Positions 11,112 through 21,661 of a stretch of DNA of 64,000 bases are shown here, piece by piece (within the stretch, counting starts at the first letter, position 1; each line of letters starts with the position of its first letter). The stretch is from Sphaerulina vaccinii. Its lineage: Eukaryota; Ascomycota; Dothideomycetes; Mycosphaerellales; Mycosphaerellaceae. The stretch spans positions 372,001-436,000 of the forward strand of contig JAKUDP010000007.1 of NCBI GenBank assembly GCA_022570795.1, read 5' to 3'. The notes beneath the pieces are model-generated. The model had not been told where the DNA came from. It saw only the letters and a program-made list of their open reading frames with translations, and searched no databases. Made by a program: the position numbers and the translations under genes.

Positions 11112-12711
11112 TTATGCCGGCAGAGCTCCATTACATTGTGCCTCAAAGCTGGAGACGTCGATAGACTGCGCAGCGACGCCAGCGCCAAATTCTCGCACGT
11201 TGGCACTTCCGAGCCTTTCGTACGCGTGCCAGTCAAGCGCAGCAAGACCATTGATCGGATCGTTCGCAAATGCCACCCAAGCATCCTGCATAGCATGGCT
11301 TGTTGCGTATTCTAGCTTAGTACTAGGTCCCCTATAGTTGGGATGCGTGCCGAAGAGCATTGGCAATTCGCTGGAATGGTACGCGCCCATCCATGGTCTT
11401 GGCGAGATATTGGTGAAGTTGCCAGCGTATTCGTAACGATATGTCAAGCAGCCAGTTTCTTGTCTCAATCGCGAAGTTTCTGTTGCGGGACATACAAATG
11501 CTGCTAGAAGTGCGGCATTTGATGCTGCTAAGCTTGGTCCAGTCACACTGTATGCCGCGAATGCAACACCATCTTGGGCGTTCGTTCCTACGATCGCAGG
11601 CTAGAGATGTACATTAGTACAGACATCTTCAGTGTAACATCGCAAGACTGCTTACGATCTTTGCTTGCTTCCCGGCCAATGCTCTCTCGGTATAGTTCGA
11701 GAACACTACCTTCTCGTCCGGACTAGGCCTGAACAACAGTGCTGGGGAAGCGCCGGAATCCGAGTAGTTGGCTACGAACGTCTCAAGCGTTCGAAAGTCG
11801 ATCTTGCGCATACAAGCCAACTGCTGCTGAGCTGCGAGACCAGCACAACCTAAGTGAGTTGCGACATAGCTGAAGTTGGCGCCTGTGCCGTCTCCGGGCA
11901 ATGATCCTCCACTAAGAAAAGCTGTTCCGGAATCCATAATCAGTCCTTTCACGATTGGATCATCTGGCCAGGCGTAGTTGTAGATATCGACACTCGTCGC
12001 GCCTGCTGATTGGCCCCATATGGTAATTCGATCCGGATCTCCATTGAATTGTGCGATGTTCGCTTTCACCCACTTGACAGCCAGGCGTTGGTCCAGAAGG
12101 CCGACGTTCTGATCTTGAAGACCTTCTGCTCCTGGAAAACCAAAGAGGTTGACACGATAGTTGAAAGACACCACGATGTGATCAGGCGACCTGTTGACCC
12201 ATTGCGTTGGAATCTGATATGGTACGTCTTGTCCACCTGTAGAGAAGCTTCCACCATAGATGTAGACTAGTACAGGAAGACCACCTATGGCATTCGTGTT
12301 GTCGCTGGACTTGCATTTCTCCTGCGTAGGAGTCCATACGCTGAGTGTGAGACAGTCCTCGGAGATGCTGCCAGTCTTGTTGAGTCCTTGTAGGTTGAAT
12401 TTTAACACATCTCGTTCGTATAAGGAGTTTCCAAGGCCGGTCAAGAATTGGGAACAGCTAGGTGGAAGCTTGGTAGCATCGATGTGCTTGTGCTTCTGGG
12501 AGATAGGCTCTGGTGCTACCCACCTCAAGTCTCCCACTGGAGGTCTGGCAAATGGAATGCCCAAGAACTGCCGAACATTGGGCAAGCTGGAATCAATCTT
12601 GCCATGTACGCGTCCAGAGGTAGTAGAGACAACCAGTCCATCAGGCTGAGGCCTTGAATGTCCCGCACTAGCTGCAGTCAGTAGGCCACAAAGGGCTGCG
12701 AGAAGAAGCAT
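11112..12711 (-). CDS. Secreted type-B carboxylesterase/lipase
   Basis: Two exons: 12711-11656 and 11600-11112, with a 55-nt intron (GTAAGC donor, CTAAT branch, CTAG acceptor), giving 514 residues. An in-frame ATG at 12753 would add 14 residues, but starting at 12711 places the signal peptide MLLLAALCGLLTAASA at the end, as expected. Family landmarks in order: FLGIPFARPPVGDLRW, SEDCLTLSVWTP, oxyanion region YIYGGSF, and the nucleophile elbow GQSAGA with Ser235 (Gln replaces the usual Glu, as in many fungal members). The C-terminal AYHSSELPMLFGTH carries the catalytic His. It acts outside the cell on ester substrates; the natural substrate is unknown. Confidence 0.9.
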
Positions 12712-13157
12712 ATCGTTGGACGCTTTGCAAGCCAAAGAACAGCAGATGAACAAAACAGAGCCATAGCTCGCATATCGTTCTACTTATCCTTCGTCATTGG
12801 GATCTGCGCGATGCCCCAAATAGCATGCGATTTGCGCTTGATGCACTCATTAACCGCAAGCGAGTAGTGCCCCTCTGGTGGTACCTCCACCTCCATCCGT
12901 GGCGTTCATGATATCGTATTCATCCGGAGAGGCTCGGCGCATTTGTTCGCGACTGACAAACAGGCAGCATGTTCGTAGAGCAGCCGATCGCTCAATGTTG
13001 ATGAGGCTGATGAGATTGTCGGTGTTTCGACCAAGATCAAGCACAAATAGAGGTCCTTGGCGGGCGGCGCGGATTCCGCTCCGCTTTGTGAGTCGTTCTT
13101 CAACTTGTGATGCTTCAACCTCTGCCTGCCACTCGACATCTTCGCCATTCCAGCACG
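12712..13157. promoter_or_regulatory. Divergent promoter region
   Basis: The carboxylesterase (minus) and the HAD/RGG gene (plus) are divergently transcribed from this 446-base stretch. No specific operator could be recognised. Confidence 0.4.
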
Positions 13158-14859
13158 ATGGCAGCATACACTCCAGACGCGTTGAAGCGCTGGAGCTGTC
13201 AAGAGAGGCAGTTGCCCTCAGTCGACACGATCAAGCAGATCCACGTCTATGACTTCGACAACACTTGTAGGCCGATTGGCATAAAAGACACCTCCTGGTG
13301 AGAACGACTAACCATCTGCAGTGTTCAGATCGCCTCTACCGAATCGAGCAGTGTGGAATACGAGCACAGTCGGATCCCTGCAAGCGCAGGAGTTTCTGCA
13401 CGGCGGCGGATGGTGGCACAACCCAGGCATTCTAGCTGCGACAGGAGAAGGAATGGAGAAAGAGGAGCAGAAAGCATGGGAGGGCTGCTGGAATGAGAAG
13501 ATCGCGGAGCTGGTTCGGCTCTCGATGCAAGAGGACGATGCGCTTACAGTGTTGCTCACTGGCAGACAGGAGTCGGAGTTTGGAGAGCTGATCGGCCGCA
13601 TGATTGGCGCGAAGGGACTGGAGTTCGACATGGTCTGCCTAAAGCCGCACAGTGGGCCTGATGGCGCGCTCTTTGGCAGCACCATGTCATTTAAGCAAGC
13701 TCTGCTGAAGGACATTGTCTATACCTACCACCAGGCAGACGAGCTGCGCATCTACGAGGACAGGCCCAAGCACACCAAGAGCTTCAGAGACTTCTTCGAG
13801 AACTTCAATGGACTGCTCATGGCTGGAGAGCCCACTGCACAGGTCCCAGTACCGCGGCAGACCATCAAAGCCGAAGTCATCCAGGTCACTGAACAGGACA
13901 GCTTTATGGATCCAGTGGCCGAGGTCACGGAAATTCAGAAGATGGTGAACAACCACAATCGAGCTGTTCTGGACGGAACTGCCCCCAGAAACGCAGTGCC
14001 CTACAAGATCAAGCGCTCCGTCTTCTACACTGGTTACATCATACAGCAGGCAGACTGTGATCTACTGCGATCACTGGTCAATGCAAACTGCCCGGAGCAT
14101 GAGCTGAAATACCTTGCTAACAACATTCTCATCACACCGCGACCTGCTCCGCATAGCATTCTGAACAAGGTCGGCGGTATTGGTGCGAAGATGACATGGA
14201 AAGTGACCGGGGTAGCCGTCTTCGACAATCGGCTGTGGGCTGCACGAGTTGCACCTGTCCCAGCCGACGCCAAAGTCTACACTGAGAACACGACTCCTTG
14301 TGTGGTTCTGGCAACGAGACGTCAAACGAAGCCCATCGAGGCAACCCGAATACAGAACTGGCAGCCTGTGCCAGAGAACCTGGCTTTCGAGTTCGAAACC
14401 ACTGTCGGCGAGAAGGTTCTGCTTAGAATCGAGCAGGAGTACCCCAACGAGGACGAGTACGAAGCGAGCTTTCCCAACGCTAAGAACGCAAAGAAGCACC
14501 CTCGCGAAGAAGACTTTCCACCTCTTGGCTCGAATCGCCACAACGGGAACAGACAAGCTCGGACGCAAAATGGTCGGGGCAACTTTGGAAACCAGCGTAA
14601 TGACGGCAGCTGGGCGCCTCGCAACCCAAATGGCAGTGGTAACTACGGCAATGGGCCTCGCAGCGGCGGTAACGAGAATCGTCCTCCGCGAGGCGGTCGA
14701 GGCGGCTTTGGTGCTCAACGTGGTAGCCGGCGCGATAGAGATGGCGGCCATCGCGGAGGCGGCGGCAATCGAGGACGAGGTGGAGGCGGCCGTGGTGGCT
14801 ACAAGAGCCTAGACGACAACGTTGGCCAAGGATACGGAAGTGGTGGTATGCAATACTAG
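13158..14859 (+). CDS. Swiss-Army-Knife RNA-repair-like HAD domain protein with RGG tail
   Basis: Two exons: 13158-13266 and 13322-14859, giving 548 residues. The 55-nt intron splits the Leu codon of the HAD motif I, YDFDNTLFRSPLPNR (Asp32 and Asp34 expected as nucleophile and acid). GGWWHNPGIL, LTGRQESEF (motif II region) and IYEDRPKH (motif IV region) follow. The middle region (about 200-440) is an uncharacterised C-terminal part of this fungal family. Residues about 440-540 are rich in Gly, Arg and Asn with many RGG boxes (GGRGGFGAQRGSRRDRDGG), suggesting RNA binding and possible arginine methylation. Known: the domain is named for predicted roles in RNA repair. Inferred: phosphatase-type activity on RNA ends. 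Confidence 0.85.
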
Positions 14860-15307
14860 AAGCTGCTCTGCCTGCTCCGGCATCGCTACTGGCTCCGCAG
14901 AGCTCGGGCACCGTACAACCACTGCGGGCCCACTGGTCTCCTCGGACTTGGTGCAGCATGTTTAACGAACTGTTCGTCTCACACACTGCACAGAAGCGTG
15001 GTGATATGTTTATTAGCGAGGTGCTTTGGCGTTGACTGGTCACTAGTACACGGCCGTGCTAGCTGATGGTCTGTTATACATGTATGGATACATTGCTTCG
15101 CATCCGATCGATCGATCATGCACTCGTGCTCACTGTGTTGTCATCGTGCTGCGGCCTATTTATTATTCACTGTTCATTACTGATAGCTCAAACCTCCCGA
15201 CATCGGCCAAGAATCCGCTGAGACACCAACATATAAAGATAAAGCTAACAAGAGAGCAGCATCAATGCATAACATCTCTGTCGCGAACCGAAATCTCATA
15301 ACGCACC
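14860..15307. other. Intergenic between two plus-strand genes
   Basis: Terminator side of the HAD/RGG gene and promoter of the methyltransferase gene. No gene seen. Confidence 0.4.
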
Positions 15308-16123
15308 ATGTCAGAAGTAAACAGCTACGTCCAAGGCCACGATGAATCAACTCTCGCATCCCATCGTTCCCGCACCGCCGCAAAACAAGCAAGCTACCTC
15401 ATCCCACACATCAAGTCAAATCACAAAATCCTCGACATCGGATGTGGTCCAGGCACCATAACATGCGATTTTGCAACTCTCGCAACAAAAGGTTCTGTCA
15501 TAGGCATAGATGCCAGTTCCGAAGTCATAGCCCAAGCACAATCTGAAGCCACCAAACGAAAACTCACGAACGCCACATTCCAAGTCGCCTCAGCTCATCA
15601 ACTACCTTTCGAAGACAACACTTTCAACATAGTGCATTGTCACGCTGTCCTAGTCCATCTTCCCAATCCTACCTCCGCAATCGCAGAGATGAGAAGAGTG
15701 TGTAGAATTGGAGGTTTCATCGCAGCTCGAGAACCCGATTGGGGTACAGCTGCTATTCATCCCTATGATTCTAGACTCGAACATTGGTTATCTTGTCATA
15801 GAAAATTGAAAGCACAACTTGGAGCTGAACCTAATACTGGAAGACATTTGGCGAGTTGGGCTATTCTAGCTGGTTTTAAGGCTGAGAATGTGGAGTTTAG
15901 TACGGATGTTTTGCTTTATTCTGGTTTGGAAGAGGTTAAATGGTGGGGAGGGCTGTATGCGAGTAGGATGAAGACTGAAGAGGGTGTTAGATCTGTGGAA
16001 GCCGGGGTTGCGAGTGAGGAGGAGGTTGAGGGCTGGGCGGAGGGGTATAGAGAGTGGAGTGGGAAAGGAGGTGAGGGGGCTGTTTGGGCGTTGATGCATG
16101 GGAGGTTGTTGGCGCAGAAGTAG
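15308..16123 (+). CDS. Class I SAM-dependent methyltransferase
   Basis: Single exon, 271 residues. Motif I DIGCGPGT is at 43-50, followed by GSVIGIDASSEVI (acidic loop binding the SAM ribose), then VASAHQLPFEDNTFNIVHC (post-I and motif II) and MRRVCRIGGFIAAREPDWG (motif III). This is the UbiE/COQ5-like small-molecule layout. The C-terminal third has no recognised substrate domain. The substrate is unknown; a role in quinone, sterol or secondary-metabolite methylation would be a guess. It converges on the rhodopsin-like gene, whose stop lies only 43 bases from this one's. Confidence 0.85.
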   Translation: MSEVNSYVQGHDESTLASHRSRTAAKQASYLIPHIKSNHKILDIGCGPGTITCDFATLATKGSVIGIDASSEVIAQAQSEATKRKLTNATFQVASAHQLPFEDNTFNIVHCHAVLVHLPNPTSAIAEMRRVCRIGGFIAAREPDWGTAAIHPYDSRLEHWLSCHRKLKAQLGAEPNTGRHLASWAILAGFKAENVEFSTDVLLYSGLEEVKWWGGLYASRMKTEEGVRSVEAGVASEEEVEGWAEGYREWSGKGGEGAVWALMHGRLLAQK

Positions 16124-16166
16124 AATCTTGGTCACAGGATTAGAGCTAGACATTATCATGATCGTA

Positions 16167-17790
16167 TCAACCTCCCTTATCCTCTCTTGACACTCGACTC
16201 CCGGCTCGAGACCTTGCACCAATCGGCGAAGGCGGTATAATGTCCCACTCATCCCGCCTTGTCAGCCCTCTGCCAAATTCTCCGGCTCCGGTCGTGCTCG
16301 TAGGCGTGGCGACCTCACTCGAGACTTCTAGCTCAATAGTCTTGATCACGCCACCAAAGCCTTCCCATCTCCCACTTCCATCGGCCTGTTCCCATCTCTG
16401 TCTTCCACCACCCTTGATCACGGACTGTGATGCACCTTCTACAGACAGTATACTGCGTGTGGTTGCAGCTTGACTGAGGCTACTTCTCGCTGTGGCACTT
16501 CTTCTGTGTTCATGTTGACGCGAAGCTACCCGTTCAGGTTGCGTCATGACGACTGTGGTATCACTGCGACTCGGGTTGGAGTCATAGTCATCTGCTTCGT
16601 CGATGTCCTTTCTTGTTGTGCATAGAATATCGTCTTTGCCCTTCTCAAGCCAGCGTGATGAATTAAGTCTGAGCCAGCTTCTGCTGCTGTGGCCAGCACC
16701 GGGCTGCGGCGGGGACGGATAGTCACCACGAAGTTCGACCTCACCGTTTGAGAAGGAGTGCTCGCCGTCTTTGGCAGTGAAAGGTATGGGAAGAAGCGAG
16801 ATGATCTTGCGTGGTATCAGGCGCAGGACAGGTCTCAATACTGGAAGGCAAGAAGTGATGATCTGAAATACTAGTCAGCCTAGCATTGAGTTTGGCAAGA
16901 TTGGAAGCCGATACGTACACCGATATTCAGCTCCAGCCCACTCCGGATCACGAAGTAGCTTGTATCTCCATCAACGTAGGCTATTCGGTGGATTTGAGAT
17001 GCACGCATAATAGATAAGACTGTCGTGAGAAGCCCAAGTGCAAATGCGATAGTCAAGCCAAGTCTGACTGATCTCTCGAGATGTAGTCTGTGAATTAGAG
17101 GCATCGGTAGTAGGAAGATGATAATGTCGCATAAGATGACGACCACGGAAATGGAGTAGTTGAGCGGCGCAAATGGGAGACATTCTCCAATCGCATCGCG
17201 GTCGAGCATCTTCGATAGCTGTCCTCCTGTTAGAAGCGGCATGTACGGTCAAGGAGTGAAGCTGACTTACCGGAACACATTGGCCCAAGTACAGTAGCAC
17301 GAATATTATGTGTGATGTCGTCGAGAATACTGCCACAGCAATTATGGTTCTTCGGTAGATATGACCTGAGCTACCTTTCGTCATCCGAAGATAGCTGATG
17401 CATAGCGCCAACTTGAAGCCAGCAAGACCGAACAGATAGAACGGTCTCGAGGCGTAGTTGGTCAGCATATAGTTGCGCCAGTTCTGGATAGGCTGTAGAG
17501 CCACGGGTAGTCCAAGGCCATATCTCGTCTGAACGATGACTGAAGCACTGTAAATGATGCTGAAGAACTGTATGTCCTCTGATCAGCTATTGAAGCTATT
17601 GGTCTGCTGCTTTACGTACCATTGTGCCAAGAGTGAGCCAGTCCTCTTTATGCAGTATTCGTCGCCGGATCCAGAATCGTAGCGCAACCACCATGATCAT
17701 CAGTATTGTGAAGACGAGTGTCGTTGCCGTAATAGCTCGCCATCGCGACTGTCGGTCGAGCTCCGGACTTGCACCCACAACCCATGCCAT
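16167..17790 (-). CDS. Fungal rhodopsin/PTH11-type seven-TM protein
   Basis: Four exons: 17790-17620, 17567-17271, 17218-16919, 16862-16167, giving 487 residues in continuous frame. Hydrophobic helices include ATTLVFTILMIMVVALRF, LFGLAGFKLALCISYL, TIIAVAVFSTTSHIIFVLLYL, YSISVVVILCDIIIFLLPMP and LGLTIAFALGLLTTVL. The extracellular-loop segment QCVPLSKMLDRDAIGECLPF and the pattern ELNIGIITSCLPVLRPVL are typical of this fungal integral-membrane family. The last 150 residues are a hydrophilic tail rich in Ser and Thr. Family members are candidate sensors at the plasma membrane; no ligand can be assigned. Confidence 0.85.
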
Positions 17791-19140
17791 CTCTTCTTGA
17801 ATTTCAAGATGTTCACGAACCTGTCAGCAATCTCCAGCTGATGTCGTCGGCAAGGCGCACAGCCTCGTGCTCCCCTCGTGCTCTTCGTACTACCCAGTAA
17901 GTCGTGGACACTCGTGTAGATCAAACCGCATCATGTCTGCGGTGCAATGGTCTACGAAGGTCCAGCTTGTTCAACGTTGAAAGACCGTTGCGACTCGTGG
18001 CAATTCTTCCGTGGGAATGACCTTGACAAGCTTACATGGAGCAGAGACATTTTGAAAGTCTATACTTATATGCGATGCCTCAATTGGCACCGGAAGATGC
18101 ACGTTGTCGCCATCTCCACGCGCGAGTCGCGTTCGTGGAACGGGATGTGAAACGGTGGTGGTGATACCGGCTGCCTTGGTTATATGGATATAGCAGAAGT
18201 GCAGGCCTGTCCCGGGTACTTGAGGCTTAGGCGCCGATCATGTTCAGGATTGCAGCAAGACGATAGGAGTCGTAAAAGAGTGAGGAACGGCCTCCGATGG
18301 TGTTGTGATGCAGGACAAGAGGAAGAAGAGGGAAACATACAAAATTGTTCACGGAGGGGACGGTCCGATTGGTGCGGGTAGACCATACGCTAGCGGCTGT
18401 ACGCTATGTCCCCTAGCTGAACTGAACGAATTCCTTTCTTGGCGACAGCGAGGTTGTCTGGATACATGAATATAGCTCGATTCCGATCAGATCTTTCAAC
18501 ATCGTTTTCAGTCCTCAAGACCAAAGTCAGATTGATGAGGCTGTGAATGTCAAAAGAAAAATCTGGAAGAAAAACAATCACTCTCGGCTGCAGGGCGTAC
18601 CGTCCACAGCGTCGACTAAGACATTCTCCCTTAATATGTATAACGATGCTCTAGTTCTATCAAGCATTAGCATTGCTGATGACTTACTGATGCTACCACT
18701 AGACCAAGGACGACTGTTGCAGACAGTTCTCTCTTACCCTTACATATAGCTCATCCGCTGTCGATAGTGTGAATGGAAAGGGAGCAGCAAAAGGGCAAAA
18801 CAATCGCCCTGGCAGGCGTACTTCTGAGTGTGGGGATAGCTGGTGTAAGACGTATATCTTGGAACCCAGGCGCGTCAACGTCTCATTCATCGGCACAGTA
18901 TGGTGACTGCGGCTTACTGGTCCTACCGCTAGACCAAGGACGACCATTGAGTGATGCTGTCTCGAGCTCATACATGAACACTCACACTGGTGGCTGACTT
19001 ATCTCGAAATCTAGCCACCTATCTCCTCCTCATCTAGACAAGGCATGAAGCAAGCGAACAACTTATCGAAGGAGACGCGTTCGGCATCAGACTATACGCG
19101 ATCAACTGAGAAACCCTTCATCCACATTCATCAATCTACA
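17791..19140. other. Intergenic with degenerate direct repeats
   Basis: No gene seen between the two seven-TM genes. It contains the repeat pair at 18586-18990 listed separately. Short frames lack start context, domains or codon regularity. Confidence 0.5.
18586..18990. repeat. Degenerate direct repeat, about 230-base period
   Basis: 18683-18719 and 18913-18949 match at 32 of 37 positions around the shared core ctagaccaaggacgac. Four of the five differences are transitions. Weaker similarity extends upstream (gcagggcgtacc versus ggcaggcgtact). A related short phrase occurs near 25513-25555 (cttaccgactagaccacg). The origin is unknown; a relic of a mobile element is one possibility. Confidence 0.5.
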
Positions 19141-20362
19141 CTACCTACTTTCCCTCACCAATCCCTCAACAACCAGATCCCTCCTCACCACCCCTCCATT
19201 CCTCACACTCAAGACCAATGTCTCCTCGTCCCCATTGGTGACGCCTGGCACAAGATTCCCCTCATCCCTCAGTCGACTATTCGTCGGAGGATACCACCTC
19301 CCATTCGCACCCTCTCCAAGATCATAATTCTCATCTCCCGTACTACTCCCCAACCTCTTACTCCTCAGCGTACTACTAATCTCCTTCAACAGCGGCCTCA
19401 GTACTGGGATACACTGCACAATGATCGTTCCTGTCACTTCTGAAGAGTACCAGATGTTCGACATCGCGAGATTCCAGAAGTACCATTCATTCTTGTGGTT
19501 TCCGTCATCGAATTTCCATTCTGTTCGGATTGTGGAGGCGATGGCTACTACTAAGCCGAGGGACATGGTGATGCAGAGAAAGATCTTTTCTTTCGGACGC
19601 ATGTCGAGATTCCAGGTTATGATCCAGGGGAAGGCGGCGAAGATGAAGTCCATGATTATGTTGACGTCTGGAGATGCGTTAGTGAGGAAGACTTGCTACG
19701 CTCGGATGGACTTACAGTTTCCGCCTTCTTTGAAGTTGTTGCGAGGGCCGGAGTTGACGCAGAAATCGATTCGGTACCAGACGTCGTATGAGGCGCTGTT
19801 GCAGACTCGGGCCCATTCGAGGATGATCTATACTGGTAAGTGACTTGTGTTTGAGCTTGATGTGTTAGGAAGAGTCTTACCTTTGCGAGATTGTAGGTGC
19901 ACATCGTTGCGATGCAGAACCATAGTATGCAGTGGCAGATCTTCCAGCACGAGAAGCCTTTGGTCAACTTCAGCAGTGTCACTGCGAAGGCAACTTTCGT
20001 CAAGGCCTGTCCCATCAAGGTCCCGCAGGAGCTTATAATGATTAGGATGTGCATTCGATCGTCCCATTCAGGTGAGACGTATCCGGTAGCGTATTCGATC
20101 GTGATTATGAGGTCGTTGGCAGTGAGCACGACCTGTACGATGATCAGCACGAGAATATTCGTGTCGTGGATTGAATGCTGCGCACCCATGCGAATAGCAG
20201 TATGTAGTCATCCCACCACAGCCCGTGGCGACGAGTCAGCTTGACCCATAGACGTGCTACCAGAAATGCAGTAGCTCCAGCGTATAGTGTCCAGATGCCA
20301 GTGTATAGTTGTGCGTCAGGATTGACATAATGGATATCAGGGTTCCTTCGAAAGACGTCCAT
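19141..20362 (-). CDS. Fungal rhodopsin/PTH11-type seven-TM protein, second copy
   Basis: Four exons: 20362-20186, 20132-19881, 19827-19716, 19667-19141, giving 355 residues in continuous frame. Helices include YAGATAFLVARLWVKL, VVLTANDLIITIEYATGY, LIIISSCGTLMGQALTKVAFAV, ICHCILWFCIATMCTYN, FIFAAFPWIITW and ITMSLGLVVAIAST. The loop NLAKVIILEWARV in this model keeps frame but departs from the usual Cys-rich loop. The sequence NIWYSSEVTGTIIVQCIPVLRPLL is the family's helix-7 pattern. The tail is short and charged. It shares strand and fold with the neighbour at 16167-17790 but low identity, so this looks like an old pair or coincidence rather than a recent duplication. Confidence 0.8.
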
Positions 20363-21661
20363 GGCCACGTCACATGCCAGGCGAGGCTATTATAGCTTGT
20401 GATGAGAAGAGTAGGCTGAAGGAGTGTGACGGTAGTCCTTGGCAAGCCAGAGAATAGAGTAGTGTATAAACCGCCTGCGGTCAAGTTGAAATTTGCAGGA
20501 GCAGAAAGCAATGTCGCAAAGAAGAAAAAGCTCGAAGAAGAAGAAGCGCTGGAAGATCTATGCGAGGTCGGCACTATAGTGATGAGAGACATCTGTAGCG
20601 ATACCTGGTCAACCTGACAGCACCAGTCACTTCTTGTGGTAATCGAGTCCGAAGGCGGTAGCATGCAGTTGCACCAGCTACCGAGTCCATGGCCAGGTCA
20701 CGAAAATGCGATGCAGATGCGATCTCGTTCTGTTCCACGGAAGAAATATGCCTGGCTTGTGGTGGAGTCAGTACTACTTCTGATAAATACTGATCACCTT
20801 TGAAGGAAGTATCATAATCTTCCTTCGATGCCATATTGTCAGCCTATCTCATCTTGCTCAAGATGGTGGGTTTCGTTGCTTGGAAGTGTAGAGGTGCATC
20901 TTGCAATATATTCGAGCACTAGCAGGCATGTCAACGAACATTAGCTCGTGCCATATAGATTATCGGCTACGCATAAGCGAGAAGCGGAAGGTGACTGAAC
21001 TGCAGATATTCCACCGTTCACCACCAGTTCGCAACGCCCGCAACTCGGCACGTGGTGGTTAAGCCTAGAAGGCGGATAGAACACAGCATATGCGTGCCTA
21101 GTTTGATGTGGTGTTCGCGGCCACGTGCGGACGCGGCTCTCGGTGAAGTGTCTCTTCGGCCGCGTTGTCCTCGGCGGCGGATATATCACTGACAGGTGGT
21201 CCCAGACTCTCAGCCGTTCTCGAGGTCCTCTGAAAGCGGAAGATGCTCGAAGATCGAGTGTCCCAGCTGGATGGACACGCTGTAGATGATAGATGATGAT
21301 TGCGTCTTGCGGTCGATGGTGATGTTGCACAGGAGACCGTTTCTGATTGAGGTCGCGGCCGCCATCATTGTCGTCATCACGCCTCTGCCCATCTCATCGG
21401 AAGACAGCTCTCCGCGTCGCTCTTGATCGATGTTAGCATTTTGATGTTGGTGAGAGGAAGATGATGTTGAAGCTCGCTTTGTTCGTATCTTGACACGACG
21501 CGTCTCCATTGCTGACGCCACTCTCGGTCCGCCTTTCCGCTGTACGACGACGTAGCCAGGGGTGCAGGTGGTTGGTGTGCATCACGAGAAAGATCGATCC
21601 ACTGTCTCTCTCATACTCAACCTGAGCTTTACCAGAAGCATATCAGGACATATACACAGAT
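20363..21661. other. Intergenic, divergent promoter region of the seven-TM and GH5 genes
   Basis: No confident gene. A minus-strand frame from ATG 21509 to 21210 (99 residues, Ser/Gln-rich, opposite the GH5 gene) has no recognisable domain and is left unannotated. Confidence 0.4.

Noticed and set aside
21210..21509. 99-codon minus-strand frame ahead of the GH5 gene
   Set aside because: Ser/Gln-rich with no recognisable feature and it would occupy the GH5 promoter; too weak to annotate.
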